Origin: Rhodoferax_B ferrireducens_A
Lineage (GTDB): Bacteria > Pseudomonadota > Gammaproteobacteria > Burkholderiales > Burkholderiaceae_C
Direction: 5' to 3'
Assembly: GCF_031458075.1 (NCBI RefSeq)
Contig: NZ_JAVDXT010000001.1
Span: 806,001-870,000, forward strand
Length of the DNA stretch: 64,000 nucleotides
The notes beneath the pieces were generated by a model. It saw nothing but the letters and a program-made list of their open reading frames with translations, was not told where the DNA came from and did not search any database. A program made the translations under genes and the position numbers. Of this stretch, positions 61,401 through 64,000 are shown piece after piece (position 1 is the first letter of the stretch; every line of letters begins with the position of its first letter).

Positions 61401-64000
61401 CCGGCTACCGCCACTACCTGCCCGGGCGGTGTGGTGACGGCGGTCGCAGGTGCGGAGTCTGTGTCCTTGTCGGGCGCGGCGATGGCGGCGAACACGGCTT
61501 GCACCGTGGTGGTCAACGTCACATCGGTGGCGGTGGGCGGTATCACCAACTTCATCCCTGCGGGTTCGATTGCAACCGACCAGGGACTGAGCAACAGCGG
61601 CCAGGCCACCACCAGCTTGACGACGCAGAGTAATCTGGGTCTGACCAAGCAGTTCACACCCAAAGTGGTGCAGCCCGGTAGCCGCTCGCGTTTGCGGATC
61701 ACCTTCTTCAACGCGACAGCGCAGCCGGTGTCGAATCTTTCCGTTGTCGACAACCTGCCGACCGGAGTCACCGTGCCCAGCGGCTTCAACCCGAGCACCA
61801 CCTGTACCGGCGCCACCGTGAGTGCGCCAACTGCCGGGCAGGTGCAGGTGGCCGGTGGCAACCTGGGGGCCGCTAACGGCGCTATCTCGACCAGTTGCTA
61901 TGCCGAAGTGGATGTCTTGGTGGCCGCCCAAGGGGACTACACCAACACGATTCCTGCAGGCGCGATTTCCGCTTCGTCGAGCGGCGTGGGCGTGAGCAAT
62001 TCCCAGCTCGCAACCGACGTACTACGGGCCAAGGCACCGCTGGTGGTGCACAAGGCGATAGACGGCCAAACCCTGGATGCCGGCAACCCAGCGGGCTTCA
62101 GCACCGGCAGCGCCACACGCTCGGCCGGCAGTGCTGCTACCTTGACCATCCGCATCACCAATCCGAACGCGACCGCGTTGACGGCGCTTGCGCTGACCGA
62201 TAGCTTGCCATCCGGCCTGGTTGTGGCGATAACGCCAAACGCTTCGACCACCTGTACCGGTGGCACGGTGCAGGCTGTTGCATCGGGTACCTCGGTACGC
62301 ATCAGCGGTGCAACGCTGGCGGCGAATGCATCCTGCAATCTGTTGGTGGACGTGCTCAGCAATATCTCGGGCACGTACACCAACACGATTGCCGTAGGTG
62401 CCATCACGACGTTTGAGGGCATCAGCAACGAGGAGCCTACCAGCGCGCGTTTGCAGGTCTCCACACCGCCGGTGGTTTCCAAGCAGTTTGCGCCGCCCGT
62501 CATTCCGCCCAATGGCACGTCTACGCTGACGGTATTTCTGGGCAACGACAACCCGACGGCATTGACATTGACGGCCGCGCTGGTCGATACCCTGCCTACC
62601 GCCCCGGGCCCGGTGCTGGTTGCTGCGACGCCGAATGTGCAGACTACCTGCCCAGGTACGGTGACCGCGGCTGCTGCGTCCTCCACCGTCAGCTATGCCA
62701 GTGGCGCCCTGATTCCGGCAGGCGGCTGCAGCATCAGCGTGCAGGTGACGGCGGCGACGCCGGGTACGCATACCAACAGCATCGCGGCTGGTGCGCTGCA
62801 AACCAACCTGGGTAATAACCAGCAGGCTGCAAATGCCCCGCTCACAGTCAGTACCCAGGGCTTTATCTCCGGCCGTGTGTTCCGCGACAACAACCTCACG
62901 CCGAACGGCACGTTTGAATCCGGCGTGGATACACCGATCAGCGGTGTGAGCGTGGAACTGCGTGCTGGCAATTCCTGCGCAGGCCCCTTGGTGACCCAGG
63001 GTGGTCTGGCTAACCCGGTGGCTACGGATGTGCTGGGGAACTACATTTTTGCCGGCCTTCCTGCTGCCACCTACTCGGTGTGCGAGCTCGTGCAGCCCAG
63101 CAATACCGTTAACGGCATCACCACGGCCGGCAGCCTGGTGCTGACCGGTGGCAGCACCGGTACCGCTGGCAGCGCGTCGAACCCGAGCGCCACCAGCAGC
63201 CAGATCGTGGGCATCGTGTTGAATGGTGACGGTGCTGGTGGCCAGATCACCGGCTCTACACAGAACAACTTTGCCGAGATAGTTCCATCGACCATCGCGG
63301 GTTCGGTATTCCTGGACACCAATAACAACGGCATCCGCAATGGCGCGGATACGTCTTTGGCTGGCGTGGTGATCGAGTTGTTGAACAGTGCGAACGCCGT
63401 GGTGGCCAGCACGACGACGGCAGCCGACGGTAGCTACAGCTTTGGCAACCTGTTGCCGGGCACGTACAGCGTGCGTGAGCCTAACCAGCCGGCCGGCACA
63501 TCCAATGGCGTGACCTCCGCAGGTAGCGTACCGAATGGCGGTACCGCGGGAACGGCTTCCACGCCTGCGGTGTTGCCCAGTGCGATCCGTAGCATCGTAT
63601 TGCCACCCAATACGCAGTCGGTGGCCAATGACTTCGCCGAGATTCCTAACGGTCGTAGCGTTTCGGGTCGGGTGTTCCTGGACTACAACAACAACGGCGT
63701 GTTGAACAACCCGCCGGACCACGGCATCGGCGGGCAGACGGTGGCTTTGACAGGGACCGACATCAACGGCAACCCTGTATCGCTGACGACTACGACAGCG
63801 GCCGACGGAAGCTTCCGCTTCAGTGCGGTGCCCGAAGGCAGCAACTACACCTTGACGCAAGCGTCCCAGCCTACGGGCACCAACAATGGCACGGTAACGG
63901 CGGGCTCCACCGGAGGGGCTGCCAGCAATCCCACTGTCACCAGTAGCCGTATCACAGGCATTGCTTTGTCGGGCGCCAATGTGGTGTCTGCGGAGAACAA
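58422..64000 (+). CDS. Giant exported DUF11-repeat / SdrD-B-like protein, 3' end missing
   Basis: Open from GTG 58422 (AAGGA 7 bases before) to the window edge, at least 1859 residues. A hydrophobic export segment (LGLAVVSFGFAGSALAAL) follows a 45-residue basic N-terminus; ATG 58545 is an alternative start. Then come about ten immunoglobulin-like repeats of ~110-140 residues, each opening with K-x-(F/V)-x-P...TxTLxN and holding two cysteines (TTCxG and a later xCxV), the DUF11 pattern. From about 62866 three SdrD-B/Cna-B-like units follow (SGRVFRDNN, AGSVFLDTNNNGIRN, SGRVFLDYNNNGVLN). Probably a surface or secreted adhesin; the C-terminal anchor is not visible. Confidence 0.88.
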   Translation, partial: MGSTHRGGWTEAVRNAERALFKRCFIQLARRLVGWGLAPRAMACGLRNLGLAVVSFGFAGSALAALGASVTLLAGDPTQIYPGQTTRLQITLSNNNILAPITAVGFSNLLPGTLPNGLRVTGAATYTCTDPAGPSTFAGTGVLTTTGQSISLSGGVIPPRSGSVDGGCTIVVPVTAGTSTGNTATYSYTIADGAVTGNDGAAVQNVGAVQQSVNVVALVQPGLSKVFGTGTVVLGGASTSLSVTLTNSNPVEIPNFTVTDLFPQLGGSAVIQVASPSGAIASCNNGGASPVVTASSGGNNFSAIGTLPARSGAVNGSCTFTVNVVAAHTNGSYSITQTNTINRSTQFSNDLGIPAANNATADITVRSPLQVSKTVDATSLSNGGAGRFTITLGNSSTSALAISSLVDDAIDGGAAGNLNAYGLKVTGQATSCGGSVVATTNNTGVALTGGSIPAGGSCVVTVDFTGTVQSPNTPRAYTNSLAVGAVDVGNPAIVSQPASSTVTVYQNLNVNKTVSPNNPEPGNPVRYQVTLQNWSSTAITDLVFPDTLQQGQTFLTGTIGGINYTPSGCGVSVTNGAVLGASAITFGSIAVPARASVSSPGTCTVTFWAMVSSAAAANASFDNILAAGSVCYGSGPQVCYGSATSASGSIHAGAVLAAIKSFSPAGPLSEGAVSRVTVRLDNLSANPLTNVTLGDNLPAAVSGGGQMRVANPANAATTCTGSPVLTATPNATSFSLNGATVPARASNGAGAAGSCVVQFDVVGPAGTFNNTATVTGTETYGNGLTHTLAPQNSNTAVLVYTSSLAASKSFSPTSVSSGGSSRVTVRLNNNGAVALTQVAATDPLPSGMLLAPVPNAYTTCAGSTAVTATPGASSISLTGASIAGGSSCDLVFDVVATGSANWVNSIPAGNITAAGGVFNQTAVSATLAFNAPSGLTVAKATNPSTLTFPGQVSQLTITVNNGTQNVTGLRLTDYFTANGTAAGGTNGMVVAANPATATTCPGGVVTAVAGAESVSLSGAAMAANTACTVVVNVTSVAVGGITNFIPAGSIATDQGLSNSGQATTSLTTQSNLGLTKQFTPKVVQPGSRSRLRITFFNATAQPVSNLSVVDNLPTGVTVPSGFNPSTTCTGATVSAPTAGQVQVAGGNLGAANGAISTSCYAEVDVLVAAQGDYTNTIPAGAISASSSGVGVSNSQLATDVLRAKAPLVVHKAIDGQTLDAGNPAGFSTGSATRSAGSAATLTIRITNPNATALTALALTDSLPSGLVVAITPNASTTCTGGTVQAVASGTSVRISGATLAANASCNLLVDVLSNISGTYTNTIAVGAITTFEGISNEEPTSARLQVSTPPVVSKQFAPPVIPPNGTSTLTVFLGNDNPTALTLTAALVDTLPTAPGPVLVAATPNVQTTCPGTVTAAAASSTVSYASGALIPAGGCSISVQVTAATPGTHTNSIAAGALQTNLGNNQQAANAPLTVSTQGFISGRVFRDNNLTPNGTFESGVDTPISGVSVELRAGNSCAGPLVTQGGLANPVATDVLGNYIFAGLPAATYSVCELVQPSNTVNGITTAGSLVLTGGSTGTAGSASNPSATSSQIVGIVLNGDGAGGQITGSTQNNFAEIVPSTIAGSVFLDTNNNGIRNGADTSLAGVVIELLNSANAVVASTTTAADGSYSFGNLLPGTYSVREPNQPAGTSNGVTSAGSVPNGGTAGTASTPAVLPSAIRSIVLPPNTQSVANDFAEIPNGRSVSGRVFLDYNNNGVLNNPPDHGIGGQTVALTGTDINGNPVSLTTTTAADGSFRFSAVPEGSNYTLTQASQPTGTNNGTVTAGSTGGAASNPTVTSSRITGIALSGANVVSAEN

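Noticed and set aside
59724..61931. 735-codon open frame (and another at 62022-63860) antisense to the DUF11 protein
   Set aside because: Arg/His/Gly-rich shadow of the repeats; the + strand frame shows conserved Ig-like repeats with regular cysteines.

Overview
The window is GC-rich and densely coded. It looks like the chromosome of a betaproteobacterium of order Burkholderiales, most likely family Comamonadaceae (Rhodoferax/Acidovorax/Polaromonas-like). The reasons are the syntenic block gyrA-serC-pheA-tyrA-aroA/cmk-rpsA-ihfB-lapA-lapB, the aroA-cmk fusion, the short OmpA-family protein next to ubiG-gph, the tmRNA tag ANDERFALAA, a Bug-type solute-binding protein, and a short dispersed repeat in intergenic DNA. 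The family assignment is inference from gene content, not a search result.

Layout. (1) 1-11 kb: a leftward housekeeping block covering DNA supercoiling, serine and aromatic amino-acid synthesis, ribosomal protein S1, IHF-beta and LPS assembly. (2) 11-13.7 kb: rightward ompA, ubiG, gph and ssrA (tmRNA). Directly after ssrA lies the C-terminal stump of a tyrosine recombinase, the usual scar of an element integrated at the tmRNA gene. (3) 14-25 kb: a divergent cluster of the exosortase-A-associated type. Leftward are an acyl carrier protein, two alpha/beta hydrolases, a TPR protein, a DegT-type aminotransferase, a GNAT/FemAB-like acyltransferase and an AT-rich GT2 glycosyltransferase. Rightward are an AMP-forming ligase, a PLP decarboxylase and an O-antigen-ligase-like membrane protein. 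No exosortase gene is in the window.

(4) 25-31 kb: ferredoxin reductase, an ECF42-like sigma factor operon with two DGPF/YCII proteins and a VOC protein, moaE, and a dapA-family gene with a highly structured leader. (5) 31-38.5 kb: clpB with a sigma-32-type promoter, cbpMA, a 7TM diguanylate cyclase, an orphan Bug protein. (6) 38.7-53 kb: a histidine-rich exported peptide, a four-gene sugar-type ABC importer, and divergent from it a signalling operon: a 1978-residue kinase-like/AAA/GAF/PAS/histidine kinase protein, a REC-histidine kinase, a stand-alone receiver and a REC-GGDEF-EAL protein. None of the four has a DNA-binding output domain. (7) 53-58 kb: an iron-sulfur flavin reductase, an NAD-dependent epimerase-like gene and a regulator-cydA-cydB operon behind a perfect palindrome. 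(8) 58.4 kb to the end: the first ~1860 residues of a giant exported protein of DUF11-like repeats followed by SdrD-B-like domains, running off the edge.

The best candidates for something undescribed are the dapA leader RNA (30061-30200), the dispersed repeat family, the ABC importer plus output-less signalling operon, and the O-antigen-ligase homologue with an inserted extracytoplasmic domain. No gene-free stretch exceeds about 300 bases, and I saw no tRNA, rRNA, intact insertion sequence or CRISPR array.
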